A stretch of 64,000 nt of DNA from Megachile rotundata (Eukaryota; Arthropoda; Insecta; Hymenoptera; Megachilidae), in NCBI RefSeq assembly GCF_050947335.1, contig NW_027473512.1, positions 124,001 to 188,000 on the forward strand, written 5' to 3'. Positions within the stretch are counted from its first letter, which is position 1; each line of letters begins with the position of its first letter. This document shows, one piece after another, positions 27,641 through 40,300 of the stretch. The translations under genes were made by a program, and so were the position numbers. The notes under the pieces were generated by a model, which did not search any database, was not told where the DNA came from, and was given only the letters and a program-made list of their open reading frames with translations.

Positions 27641-28092
27641 ATTGTATGATTATAACTGTATGATTGTGATCGTATTAGTGTGATTGTATGATTGTGATTG
27701 TATGATTGTGATTATATGACTCTGATTGTATGATGGTGATTGTATGACTGCGACTGTATTATTGTGATTGTATGATTGTGATTGTATGATTGTGACTGTA
27801 TGACTGCGATTGTGTGATTGTGATTGTATTGTTGTGAATGTATGATTGTGATTGTATGCTTGTGATTGTATGACTGCGATTGTATGATTGTGATTGTATT
27901 ATTGTCTTTGGGAGATTGTATTTATATGATTGCGATTGTATGATTGTTATTGTATGATTGCGACTGTATGATTGGGACAGTATGATTGTGATTGTATTTT
28001 TGTGAATGTATGATTGTGATTGTATGTCTGTGATTGTATGATTGTTATTGTATGATTGTGACTGTATTATTGTGATTGTATGATTGTGATCG
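27641..28092 (+). repeat. 14-bp array, transition from A-type to the third HOR family
   Basis: Mixed variants including TATTGTTGTGAATG and TGTCTTTGGGAGATTG, which are shared with A and with the F blocks near 45 kb. No gene and no private structure seen. Confidence 0.6.
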
Positions 28093-29340
28093 TATCACTG
28101 TTTTTGGGAGATTGTATTTATGTGATTGCGATTGTATGATTGTGATTTTACGATTGTAATTGTATGATTGTAATTTTATGATTGCGATGGTATGATTGTA
28201 ATTGTATGATTGTTTTTGTATGATTGCGATTGTATGATTGTAATTGTATGATTGTTATTGTATTATTGTGATTGTATTATTGTGCTTCTATGATTGTGAT
28301 TGTATGATTGCAAATGTATGATTGTGATTGTATGATTGTATTTGAATGATTGTGATTATATGATTGTGACTGTATTACTGTGATTTTATGATTGTGTATG
28401 AGAGATTGTTAATGAATGATTGCTATTTTATGGGTGTGATTGTATTATTGTGATTGTGAGTTTGTGATTCTGAGATTGTAATTGTATGACTGCCATTGTA
28501 TGATCGTGATGGTATGATTGTTTTTGTATGATTGTGATTGTATGATTGTAATTGTATGATTGTGGTCGTATGACTGTGATTGTATGATTGTGATTGTATG
28601 ATTGTGATTGTATGATTGTGATTGTATGATTGTTTTTGGGAGATTGTATTTATATGATTGTGATTGTATGATTGTGATTGTATGTTTGTGATTGTATGTT
28701 TGTGATTGTATGATTGTGATAGTATGATTGCGACTGCAGGATTGTGCTTGTATGATTTCAGCTGTATGACTGTGATTGTATGATTCTGATTGTATGATTG
28801 CGACTGTATGACTGCGATTGTGTGATTGTGATTGTATTGTTGTGAATGTATGATTGTGATTGTATGCTTGTGATTGTATGACTGCGATTGTATGATTGTG
28901 ATTGTATTATTGCCTTTGGGAGATTGTATTTATATGATTGCGATTGTATGATTGTTATTGTATGATTGTGATTGTATGATTGTGATTGTATGATTGTGAT
29001 TGTATGATTGCGATTGTATGATTGTGATTGTATGTTTCTGATTGTATGATTGTGATTGTATGATTGTGATTGTATGATTGTGATTGTGTGATTGTGATTC
29101 TATGATTTTAATTGCAAGGTTGTGATCGTATGACAGTGATTATATGATTGTGATTGTACGATTGTGATTGTACGATTGTGATTGTACGATTGTGATTGTA
29201 CGATTGTGATTGTACGATTGTGATTGTACGATTGTGATTGTACGATTGTGATTGTACGATTGTGATTGTACGATTGTGATTGTACGATTGTGATCGTACG
29301 ATTGTGATTGTACGATTGTGATTCTACGATTGTGATAGTA
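28093..29340 (+). repeat. Block D, copy 1, ending in a TACG-monomer run
   Basis: It starts at TATCACTGTTTTTGGGAG and proceeds through TTTTACGATTGTAATTG, the GTGTATGAGAGATTG module (about 28.40 kb), GTGATTCTGAGATTG (28464), TTGCCTTTGGGAGATTG (about 28913) and GACAGTGATTATATG to a run of CGATTGTGATTGTA units. Further copies begin at 50563, 53431 and 62898. The offset to the third copy is 25338, with no length change over the first part. Confidence 0.85.
29159..29340 (+). repeat. TACG-monomer run, 13 units
   Basis: Thirteen successive CGATTGTGATTGTA-type monomers (C every 14 bases from 29159 to 29327), one with CGTACG and the last with CGATTGTGATAGTA. Left flank GACAGTGATTATATGATTG is shared with the runs at 51601, 54483 and 63908. 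Confidence 0.92.
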
Positions 29341-31518
29341 TGAGTGTGATTGTATGATTGTGACAGTATGAGTGTGATTGTATGATTGTGATAGTATGAT
29401 TGTTATTGTATTATTGTGATTGTATGATTGTGATTGTATGATTGTGATTGTAGGACTGTGACAGTATGTTTCTGATTGTAAGATTGTGATTGTATGATTG
29501 TGATTGTATGATTGCGATTGTATGATCGTGATTGTATGATTCTGATTTTATGCGTGTGATTGTATGATTGCGATAGCATGATTGTTATTGCATGATTGCG
29601 ATTGCAGGATTGTGATTGTATGATGGTGATTGTATGACTGTGACTGTATAATTGTGATTGTATGATTGTGATTGTATGAGTGTGATTGTATGATTGTGAT
29701 TGTATGACTGCGATTGTATGATTGTGATTGTATTATTGTGATTGTATTATTGTGCTTCTATGATTGTGATTGTATGATTGTGATTGTATGAGTGCGATTG
29801 TATGATTGTGACTGTATGAGTGTGATTGTATGATTGTGACAGTATGATTGTGATTGTATGATTGTAATTATATCAATGTTTTTAGGAGATTGTATTTATA
29901 TGATTGCGATTGTATGACTGTTATTGTATGATTGTGATTGTATGTTTGTGATTGTATTAGTGTGATTGTATGGTTGTGATTGTATGGTTGTGATTGTATG
30001 GTTGTGATTGTATGATTGCGATTGTATGATCGTGATTGTATTATTGTGATTTTATGATTGTGTATGGGAGAATGTAAATGTATTATTGCTATTTTGTGGG
30101 TGTGAATGTATTATTGTGATTGTGAGTTTATGATTCTGAGATGGTAATTGTATGATTGCGATTGTATGATCGTGATGGTATGATTGTTTTTGTATGATTG
30201 TGATTTTATGATTGTAATTGTATGATTGTAATTTTATGATTGCGATGGTATGATTGTAATTGTATGATTGTTTTTGTATGATTGCGATTGTATGATTGTA
30301 ATTGTATGAATGTTATTGTATTATTGTGATTGTATTATTGTGCTTCTATGATTGTGATTGTATGATTGCGAATGTATGATTGGGATTGTATGATTGTGAT
30401 TGTATTTTTGTGAATGTATGATTGTGATTGTATGACTGTGATTGTATGATTGTGATTGTATGATTGTGACTGTATTATTGTGATTGTATGATTGTGATCG
30501 TATCACTGTTTTTGGGAGATTGTATTTATATGATTGCGATTGTATGATGGTGATTGAATGATTGTGATTGTATGATTGTGATTGTATGATTGTGATTGTA
30601 TGATTGTGATTGTACGATTGTGATTGTACGATTGTGATTGTACGATTGCGATTGTATGATTGTGACTGTATTATTGCGATTGTATGATTGTGATCGTATC
30701 ACTGTTTTTGGGAGATTGTATTTATATGATTGCGATTTTATGATTGTGATTGTATGATTGTTGTTGTATGAATGCCATTGTATGATTATGATTGTATGAT
30801 TGTGATTGTAGGACTGTGACAGTATGTTTCTGATTGTATGATTGTGATTGTATGATTGTGATTGTATGATTGTGATTGTGTGATTGTGATTCTATGATTT
30901 TAATTGCAAGGTTGTGATAGTATGACAGTGATTGTATGATTGTGATTGTATTATTGTGATTGTACGATTGTGATTGTACGATTGTGATTGTACGATTGTG
31001 ATTGTACGATTGCGATTGTATGATTGTGATTGTATGAGTGTGATTGTATGATTGTGATAGTATGATTGTGATTGTATGATTGTGATTGTATCAATGTTTT
31101 TGGGAGATTGTATTTATATGGTTGCGATTGTATGATTGTTATTGTATGATTGTGATTGTATGTTTGTGATTGTATTATTGTGATTGTATGGTTGTGATTG
31201 TATGGTTGTGATTGTATGATTGCGATTGTATGATCGTGATTGTACGATTCTGATTTTATGAGTGTGATTGTATGATTGCGATAGCATGATTGTTATTGCA
31301 TGATTGCGATTGCAGGATTGTGATTCTATGATGGTGATTGTATGACTGTGACTGTATAATTGTGATTGTATGATTGTGATTGTATGATTGCGATTGAATG
31401 ACTGCTTTTGAATGATTGTCATTGTAATATTGTGACTGTATGATTGTGATTGTATGATTGTGATTGTATGATTCTAATTGTATGATTGTGATTGTATTAT
31501 TGTGATTGTATGATTGTG
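29341..31518 (+). repeat. Mosaic of third-family monomers
   Basis: Contains GGACTGTGACAGTATG, GCGTGTGATTG, GCGATAGCATGATTG and a TGTATGGGAGAATGTAAATG module (about 30.07 kb). It also has two short TACG runs (three units from 30615, four from 30965) and the TCTATGATTTTAATTGCAAG phrase. Pieces match 54.75-56.1 kb and 49.5-50.1 kb in different order. No gene. Confidence 0.7.
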
Positions 31519-32554
31519 ATTGTATGATTGTGATTGTATGATTGTGATTGTATGATTGTGATTGTATAGTTGTGATTGTGTGATTGTGATTGTATGATTG
31601 TGATTGTATGATTGCGATTGTATGATTGTGATTGCATGGTTGTGATTGCACGATTGTGATTGCACGATTGTGATTCTATGATTGTGATTGTATGATTGTG
31701 ACTGTATGAATGTGATTGTATGATTGTGATTGTATGACTGTGATTGTATGATTGTGATTGTATGATTGCGATATTATGATTGTGACTGTATGACTGTGAT
31801 TGTATGATTGTGGTCGCATGACTGGGATTGTATGATTGTGATTGTATGATTGCGACTGTATGATTGGGATTGTATGATTGTGATTGTATTTTTGTGAATG
31901 TATGATTGTGATGGTATGACTGTGATTGTATGATTGTGATTGTATGATTGTGACTCTATTATTGTGATTGTATGATTGTGATTGTATCAATGTTTTTTGG
32001 AGATTGTATTTATATGATTGCGATTGTATGATTGTTATTGTATGATTGTGATTGTATGATTGTGATTGTATGATTGTGATTGTATAGTTGTGATTGTGTG
32101 ATTGTGATTGTATGATTGTGATTGTATGATTGCGATTGTATGATTGTGATTGCATGGTTGTGATTGCACGATTGTGATTGCACGATTGTGATTCTATGAT
32201 TGTGATTGTATGATTGTGACTGTATGAATGTGATTGTATGATTGTGATTGTATGACTGTGATTGTATGATTGTGATTGTATGATTGCGATATTATGATTG
32301 TGACTGTATGACTGTGATTGTATGATTGTGGTCGCATGACTGGGATTGTATGATTGTGATTGTATGATTGCGACTGTATGATTGGGATTGTATGATTGTG
32401 ATTGTATTTTTGTGAATGTATGATTGTGATGGTATGACTGTGATTGTATGATTGTGATTGTATGATTGTGACTCTATTATTGTGATTGTATGATTGTGAT
32501 TGTATCAATGTTTTTTGGAGATTGTATTTATATGATTGCGATTGTATGATTGTT
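31519..32554 (+). repeat. Perfect 518-bp tandem duplication
   Basis: Sequence 31519-32058 equals 32037-32576, period 518 (37 monomers). Markers: TATAGTTGTG at 31565/32083, GTGACTCTATTATTG at about 31949/32467, AATGTTTTTTGGAGATTG at 31989/32507. I saw no substitution between the copies. The related stretch at about 51.7-52.06 kb has the module once. Confidence 0.9.
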
Positions 32555-33873
32555 ATTGTATGATTGTGATTGTATGTTTGTGATTGTATTATTGTGATTG
32601 TATGGTTGTGATTGTATGGTTGTAATTGTATGATTGCGATTGTATGATCGTGGTTGTATGATTGTGATTGTATGATTGTGCTTGTATGATTGTGATTGTA
32701 TGATTGTGATTGTATGACTGTGATTGTATCAATGTTTTTGGGAGATTGTATTCATATGATTGCGATTGTGTGATTGTGATCGAATGATTGTGATTGTATG
32801 ATCGTGATTATATGACTGTGATTGTATGATAATGGTTGAATGATTGCGATTGTATGATTGTGATTGAATGACTGCTTTTGAATGTTTGTGATTGTATTAT
32901 TGTGATTGTATGATTGTGATTGTATGACTGTGATTGTATGATTGTGATTGTATGATTGTGACCGTATGAGTGTGATTGTATGATTGTGATAGTATGGTTG
33001 TTATTGTATTATTGTGATCGTATGATTGTGATTGTATGAATGTGATTGTATGATTGTGATTGTATGGTTGTGATTGTATGGTTGTGATTGTATGATTGCG
33101 ATTGTATGATTGTGATTTTATGATTGTGATTGTATGATTGTGACCATATGAGTGTGATTGTATGATTGAGATAGTATGATTGTGACTGTATGATTGTGAT
33201 TCTATCAATGTTTTTGGGAGATTGTATTTATATGGTTGCGATTGTATGATTGTTATTGTATGATTGTGATTGTATGTTTGTGATTGTATTATTGTGATTG
33301 TATGGTTCTGATTGTATGGTTGTGATTGTTTGATTGCGATTGTATGATCGTGATTGTATGATTATGATTTTATGAGTGTTATTGTATGATTGCGATAGCA
33401 TGATTGTTATTGCATGATTGCGATTGCAGGATTGTGATTGTATGGTGGTGATTGTATGACTGTGACTGTATAATTGTGATTTTATGATTGTGATTGTATG
33501 AGTGTGATTGTGTGATTGTGATTGTATGACTGCGATTGTATGTTTGTGATTGTATGTTTGTGATTGTATGATTGTGATAGTATGATTGCGACTGCAGGAT
33601 TGTGCTTGTATGATTTCAATTGTATGATTGTGATTGTATGATTGTGATTGCATGATGGTGATTGTAATTGCGATTGTATGACTGTAATTGTATGACTGTG
33701 GTAGGATGACTGTGATTGTATGATAGTGATTGTATGATTGCGACTGTGTGATTGGGATTGTATGATTGTGATTGTATTTTTGTGAATGTATGATTGTGAT
33801 TGTATGTCTGTGATTGTATGATTGTGATTGTATGATTGTGACTGTATTATTGTGATTGTATGATTGTGATTGT
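32170..33873 (+). repeat. Block E, copy 1, first part
   Basis: Aligns with about 51714-53431 at offset 19544, changing to 19558 after one extra TGGTTCTGATTGTA monomer near 52.86 kb in the second copy. Includes GCACGATTG units, TGACCGTATGAG, and GCGACTGCAGGATTGTGC. No gene. Confidence 0.85.
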
Positions 33874-33874
33874 A

Positions 33875-34042
33875 CGATTGTGATTGTACGATTGTGATTG
33901 TACGATTGTGATTGTACGATTGTGATTGTACGATTGTGATTGTACGATTGTAATTGTACGATTGTGATTGTACGATTGTGATTGTACGATTGTGATCGTA
34001 CGATTGTGATCGTACGGTTGTGATTGTACGATTGTGATAGTA
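33875..34042 (+). repeat. TACG-monomer run, 12 units
   Basis: C every 14 bases from 33875 to 34029. Its right part (GATCGTACGATTGTGATCG, then CGTACGGTTG at 34011) matches the right part of the run at 54483. Its left flank is ordinary array, so block D seen before the 54483 run is missing here. Confidence 0.9.
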
Positions 34043-37000
34043 TGAGTGTGATTGTATGATTGTGACAGTATGAGTGTGATTGTATGATTGTGATAGTATG
34101 ATTATTATTGTATTATTGTGATTGTATGATTGTGATTGTATGATTGTGATTGTAGGACTGTGACAGTATGTTTCTGATTGTATGATTGTGACTGTATGAT
34201 TGTGATTGTATGATTGCGATTGTATGATCGTGATTGTATGATTCTGATTTTATGCGTGTGATTGCATGATTGCGATAGCATGATTGTTATTGCATGATTA
34301 CGATTGCAGGATTGTGCTTGTATGATCGTGATTGTACGATTCTGATTTTATGAGTGTGATTGTATGATTGCGATAGTATGATTGTTATTGCATGATTACG
34401 ATTGCAGGATTGTGCTTGTATGATCGTGATTGTACGATTCTGATTTTATGAGTGTGATTGTATGATTGCGATAGCATGATTGTTATTGCATGATTGCGAT
34501 TGCAGGATTGTGATTGTATGATGGTGATTGTATGACCGTGACTGTATAATTGTGATTGTATGATTGTGATTGTATGAGTGTGATTGTATGATTGTGATTG
34601 TATGACTGCGATTGTATGATTGTGATTGTATTATTGTGATTGTATTATTGTGCTTGTATGATTGTGATTGTATGATTGTGATTGTATGGGTGCGATTGTA
34701 TGATTGTGACTGTATGAGTGTGATTGTATGATTGTGACAGTATGATTGTGATTGTATGATTGTAATTGTATCAATGTTTTTAGGAGATTGTATTTGTATG
34801 ATTGCGATTGTATGACTGTTATTGTATGATTGTGATTGTATGTTTGTGATTGTATTAGTGTGATTGTACGGTTGTGATTGTATGGTTGTGATTGTATGAT
34901 TGCGATTGTATGATTGCGATTGTATGATCGTGATTGTATGATTGTGATTGTATGATTGTGATTGTATGATTGTGATTGTATGATTGTGATTGTATCAATG
35001 TTTTTTGGAGATTGTATTTATATGATTGCGATTGTATGATTGTTATTGTATGATTGTGATTGTATGTTTGTGATTGTATTATTGTGATTGTATGGTTGTG
35101 ATTGTATGGTTGTAATTGTATGATTGCGATTGTATGATCGTGATTGTATGATTGTGATTGTATGAGTGTGATTGTATGATTGTGATAGTATGATTATGAT
35201 TGTACGATTGTTTTTGTTTGATTGCGATTGTATGATTGTGATTGTATGATTGTCATTGTAATATTGTGACTGTATGATTGTGATTGTATGATTGTGGTTG
35301 TATGATTCTGATTGTATGATTGTGATTGTATTATTGTGATTGTATGATTGTGATTGTATGATTGTAATTGTATGATTGTGATTTTATGATTGTGATTTTA
35401 TGATTGTGACGGTATGAGTGTGATTGTATGATTGTGATAGTATGATTATTTTTGCATGATTGCGATTGCAGAATTGTGTTTGTATGATTGTTATTGTATG
35501 ATTGTGGTTGTATGTTTGTGATTGTATTAATGTGATTGTATGGTTGTGATTGTATGGTTGTGATTGTATGATTGTGATTGTATGATTGTGATTGTATGAT
35601 TGCGATTGTATGATTGTGATTGCATGGTTGTGATTGCACGACTGTGATTGCACGATTGTGATTCTATGATTGTGATTGTATGATTGTGACTGTATGAGTG
35701 TGATTGTATGATTGTGATTGTATGACTGTGATTGTATGTTTGTGATTGTATTATTGTGATTGTATGGTTGCGATTGTATGGTTGTGATTGTATGATCGCG
35801 ATTGTATGATCGTGATTGTATGATTGTGATTGTATGATTGTGATTGTATGATTGTGATTGTATTATTGTGATTGTATTATTGTGCTTCTATGATTGTGAT
35901 TGTATGATTGTTATTGTATTATTGTGATTGAATTATTGTGCTTCTATGATTGTGATTGCATGATTGCGAATGTATGATTGTGATTGTATGATTGTATTTG
36001 AATGATTGTGATTATATGATTGTGACTGTATTATTGTGATTTTATGATTGTGTATGAGAGATTGTAAATGAATGATTGCTATTTTATGGGTGTGACTGTA
36101 TTATTGTGATTGTGAGTTTGTGATTCTGAGATTGTAATTGTATGACTGCCATTGTATGATCGTGATGGTATGATTGGTTTTGTATGATTGTAATTGTATG
36201 ATTGTGGTCGTATGATTGTGACTGTATGAGTGTGATTGTATGATTGTGATTGTATGACTGTGATTGTATGTTTGTGATTGTATGATTGTGATTTTATGAT
36301 TGTGACTGTATGACTGTGATTGTATGATTGTTTTTGGGAGATTATATTTATATGATTGCGATGGTATGATTGTGATTGAATGATCGTGATTGTATGATTG
36401 CGATTGTATAGTAGTGATTGTGTGATTGTGATTGTATGATTGTGATTGTATGATTGCGATTGTACGATTGTGATTGCATGGTTGTGATTGTATGAGTGCG
36501 ATTGTATGATTGCGATTTTATGATTGTGATTGTATGATTGTGACTGTATGACTGTGATTGTATGATTGTGATTGTATGATTGTGATTGTATGATTGTGAT
36601 AGTATGATTATGATTGTACGATTGTTTTTGTTTGATTGCGATTGTATGATTGTGATTGTATGATTGTCATTGTAATATTGTGACTGTATGATTGTGATTG
36701 TATGATTGTGGTTGTATGATTCTGATTGTATGATTGTGATTGTATTATTGTGATTGTATGATTGTGATTGTATGATTGTAATTGTATGATTGTGATTTTA
36801 TGATTGTGATTGTATGATTGTGACGGTATGAGTGTGATTGTATGATTGTGATAGTATGATTATTTTTGCATGATTGCGATTGCAGAATTGTGTTTGTATG
36901 ATTGTTATTGTATGATTGTGGTTGTATGTTTGTGATTGTATTAATGTGATTGTATGGTTGTGATTGTATGGTTGTGATTGTATGATTGTGATTGTATGAT

Positions 37001-37360
37001 TGTGATTGTATGATTGCGATTGTATGATTGCGATTGCATGGTTGTGATTGCACGACTGTGATTGCACGATTGTGATTCTATGATTGTGATTGTATGATTG
37101 TGACTGTATGAGTGTGATTGTATGATTGTGATTGTATGACTGTGATTGTATGTTTGTGATTGTATGATTGTGATTTTATGATTGTGACTGTATGAGTGTG
37201 ATTGTATGATTGTGGTCGCATGACTGGGATTGTTTGATTGTGATTGTATGATTGTGATTGTATGATTGTGATAGTATGATTGCGACTGCAGGATTGTGCT
37301 TGTATGATTGCAATTGTATGATTGTGATTGTATGATTGTGATTGCATGATAATGATTGTA
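34043..37360 (+). repeat. Block E, copy 1, second part
   Basis: To about 34.30 kb it aligns with 54.75-55.0 kb (offset 20706). From there to 37.36 kb it aligns with about 56.36-59.58 kb (offset 22064, then 22246). It contains the direct duplication of arms around 35187 and 36601. A GTGTATGAGAGATTG module lies near 36.05 kb. No gene. Confidence 0.82.
35160..37160 (+). repeat. Two ~580-bp arms 1414 bp apart
   Basis: AGTATGATTATGATTGTACG occurs at 35187 and 36601, and the following ~560 bases match (TTGTCATTGTAATATTG, TGTGACGGTATG, GCGATTGCAGAATTGTG). The arms end near 35745 and 37160. The related copy at 57.2-59.4 kb has the arms 1596 apart, a difference of 13 monomers. Confidence 0.85.
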
Positions 37361-40300
37361 ATTGCGATTGTATGATTGTAATTGTATGACTGTGGTAGTA
37401 TGACTGTGATTGTATGACAGTGATTGTATGATTGCGACTGTATGATTGGGATTGTATGATTGTGATAGTATTTTTGTGAATGTATGATTGTGATTGTATG
37501 ACTGTGATTGGATGATTGTGATTGTATGATTGTGACTGTATTATTGTGATTGTATGATTGTGATTGAATCAGTGTTTTTGGGAGATTGTATTTATATGAT
37601 TGCGATTGTATGATTGTGATTAAATGATTGTGATTGTATGGTTGTGATTGTATGATAGTGATTGTATGATTGTGGTTGTATAAGTGCGATTGTATGTATG
37701 TGACTGTATGAGTGTGATTGTATGATTGTGATAGTATGATTGTGATTGTATGATTGTGATTGTATCAATGTTTTTGGGAGATTGTATTTATATGGTTGCG
37801 ATTGTATGATTGTTATTGTATGATTGTGATTGTATGTTTGTGATTGTGTGAATGCCGTTGTATGATTGTGATTGTATGATTGTGTGATAGTATGATTGTT
37901 TTTGCATGATTGCGATTGGAGAATTGTGTTTGTATGATTGTTATTGTACGATTGTGGTTGTATGTTTGTGATTGTATTAATGTGATTGTATGGTTGTGAT
38001 TGTATGGTTGTGATTGTATGATTGTGATTGTATGATTGTGATTGTATGATTGTGATTGTATGATTGCGATTGTATGATTGTGATAGTATGATTGTGACTG
38101 TATGAGTGTGATTGTATGATTGTGATAGTATGATTGTGATTGTATGATTGTGATTGTATCAATGTTTTTGGGAGATTGTATTTATATGGTTGCGATTGTA
38201 TAATTGTTATTGTGTGATTGTGATTGTATGTTTGTGATTGTATCATTGTGATTGTATGGTTGTGATTGTATGGTTGTGATTGTATGATTGCGATTGTATG
38301 ATCGTGATTGTATGATTCTGATTTTATGAGTGTGATTGTATGATTGCGATAGCATGATTGTTATTGCATGATTGCGATTGCAGGATTGTGATTGTATGAT
38401 GGTGATTGTATGACTGTGACTTTATAATTGTGATTGTATGATTGTGATTGTATGAGTGTAATTGTAAGATTGTGATTGTATGACTGCGATTGTATGATTG
38501 TGATTGTATTATTGTGATTGTATTATTGTGCTTCTATGATTGTGATTGTATGATTGTGATTGTATGAGTGCGATTGTATGATTGTGACTGTATGTGTGTG
38601 ATTGTATGATTGTGACAGTATGATTGCGATTGTATGATTGTAATTGTATCAATGTTTTTAGGAGGTTGTATTTATATGATTGCGATTGTATGACTGTTAT
38701 TGTATGATTGTGATTGTATGTTTGTGATTGTATTATTGTGATTGTATGGTTGCGATTGTATGGTTGTGATTGTATGATCGCGATTGTATGATCGTGATTG
38801 TATGATTGTGATTGTATGATTGTGATTGTATTATTGTGATTGTATTATTGTGCTTCTATGATTGTGATTGTATGATTGTTATTGTATTATTGTGATTGAA
38901 TTATTGTGCTTCTATGATTGTGATTGTATGATTGCGAATGTATGATTGTGATTGTATGATTGTATTTGAATGATTGTGATTATATGATTGTGACTGTATT
39001 ATTGTGATTTTATGATTGTGTATGAGAGATTGTAAATGAATGATTGCTATTTTATGGGTGTGACTGTATTATTGTGATTGTGAGTTTGTGATTCTGAGAT
39101 TGTAATTGTATGACTGTCATTGTATGATCGTGATGGTATGATTGGTTTTGTATGATTGTAATTGTGTGATTGTGGTCGTATGACTGTGATTGTATGATTG
39201 TGATTGTATGATTGTGATTGTATGATTGCGATTGTATGAACGTGATTGTATGATTCTGATTTTATGAGTGTGATTGTATGATTGTGATTGCATGATTGTG
39301 ATTGTATGATTGTGATAGTATGATTGCGACTGCAGGATTGTGCTTGTATGATTGCAATTGTATGATTGTGATTGTATGATTGTGATTGCATGATAGTGAT
39401 TGTAATTGCGATTGTATGATTGTAATTGTATGACTGTGGTAGTATGACTGTGATTGTATGATAGTGATTGTATGATTGTGGTTGTATAAGTGCGATTGTA
39501 TGATTGTGACTGTATGAGTGTGATTGTATGATTGTGATAGTATGATTGTGATTGTATGATTGTGATTGTATCAATGTTTTTGGGAGATTGTATTTATATG
39601 GTTGCGATTGTATGATTGTTATTGTATGATTGTGATTGTATGTTTGTGATTGTGTGAATGCCGTTGTATGATTGTGATTGTATGATTGTGATTGTATGAT
39701 TGTGATTGTATGTGTGTGATTGTATGATTGTGACTGTATGAGTGTGATTGTATGATTGCGATAGCATGAATGTTATTGCATGATTGCGATTGCAGGATTG
39801 TGATTGTATGATGGTGATTGTATGACTGTGACTGTATTATTGTGATTGTATGATTGTGATTGTATGATGGTGATGGTATGATTATGATTGTACGATTGTT
39901 TTTGTTTGATTGCGATTGTATGAGTGTGATTGTATGATTGCGATACTATGATTGTTATTGCATGATTACGATTGCAGGATTGTGCTTGTATGATTGTGAT
40001 TGTATGATTGTGATTGTATGATTCTGATTTTATGAGTGTGATTGTATGATTGCGATAGCATGATTGTTATTGGATGATTGCGATTGCAGGATTGTGATTG
40101 TATGATGGTGATTGTATGACTGTGACTGTATTATTGTGATTGTATGATTGTGATTGTATGATGGTGATGGTATGATTATGATTGTACGATTGTTTTTGTT
40201 TGATTGCGATTGTATGATTGTGATTGTATGATTGTGATTGTATTATTGTGATTGTATGATTGTGATTGTATGATTGTGATTGAATGACTGCTTTTGAATG

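Noticed and set aside
29159..29340. CRISPR array, because of regularly spaced identical units
   Set aside because: Units are 14 bases and contiguous, with no spacers, no 28-37-base repeats and no cas-like genes.
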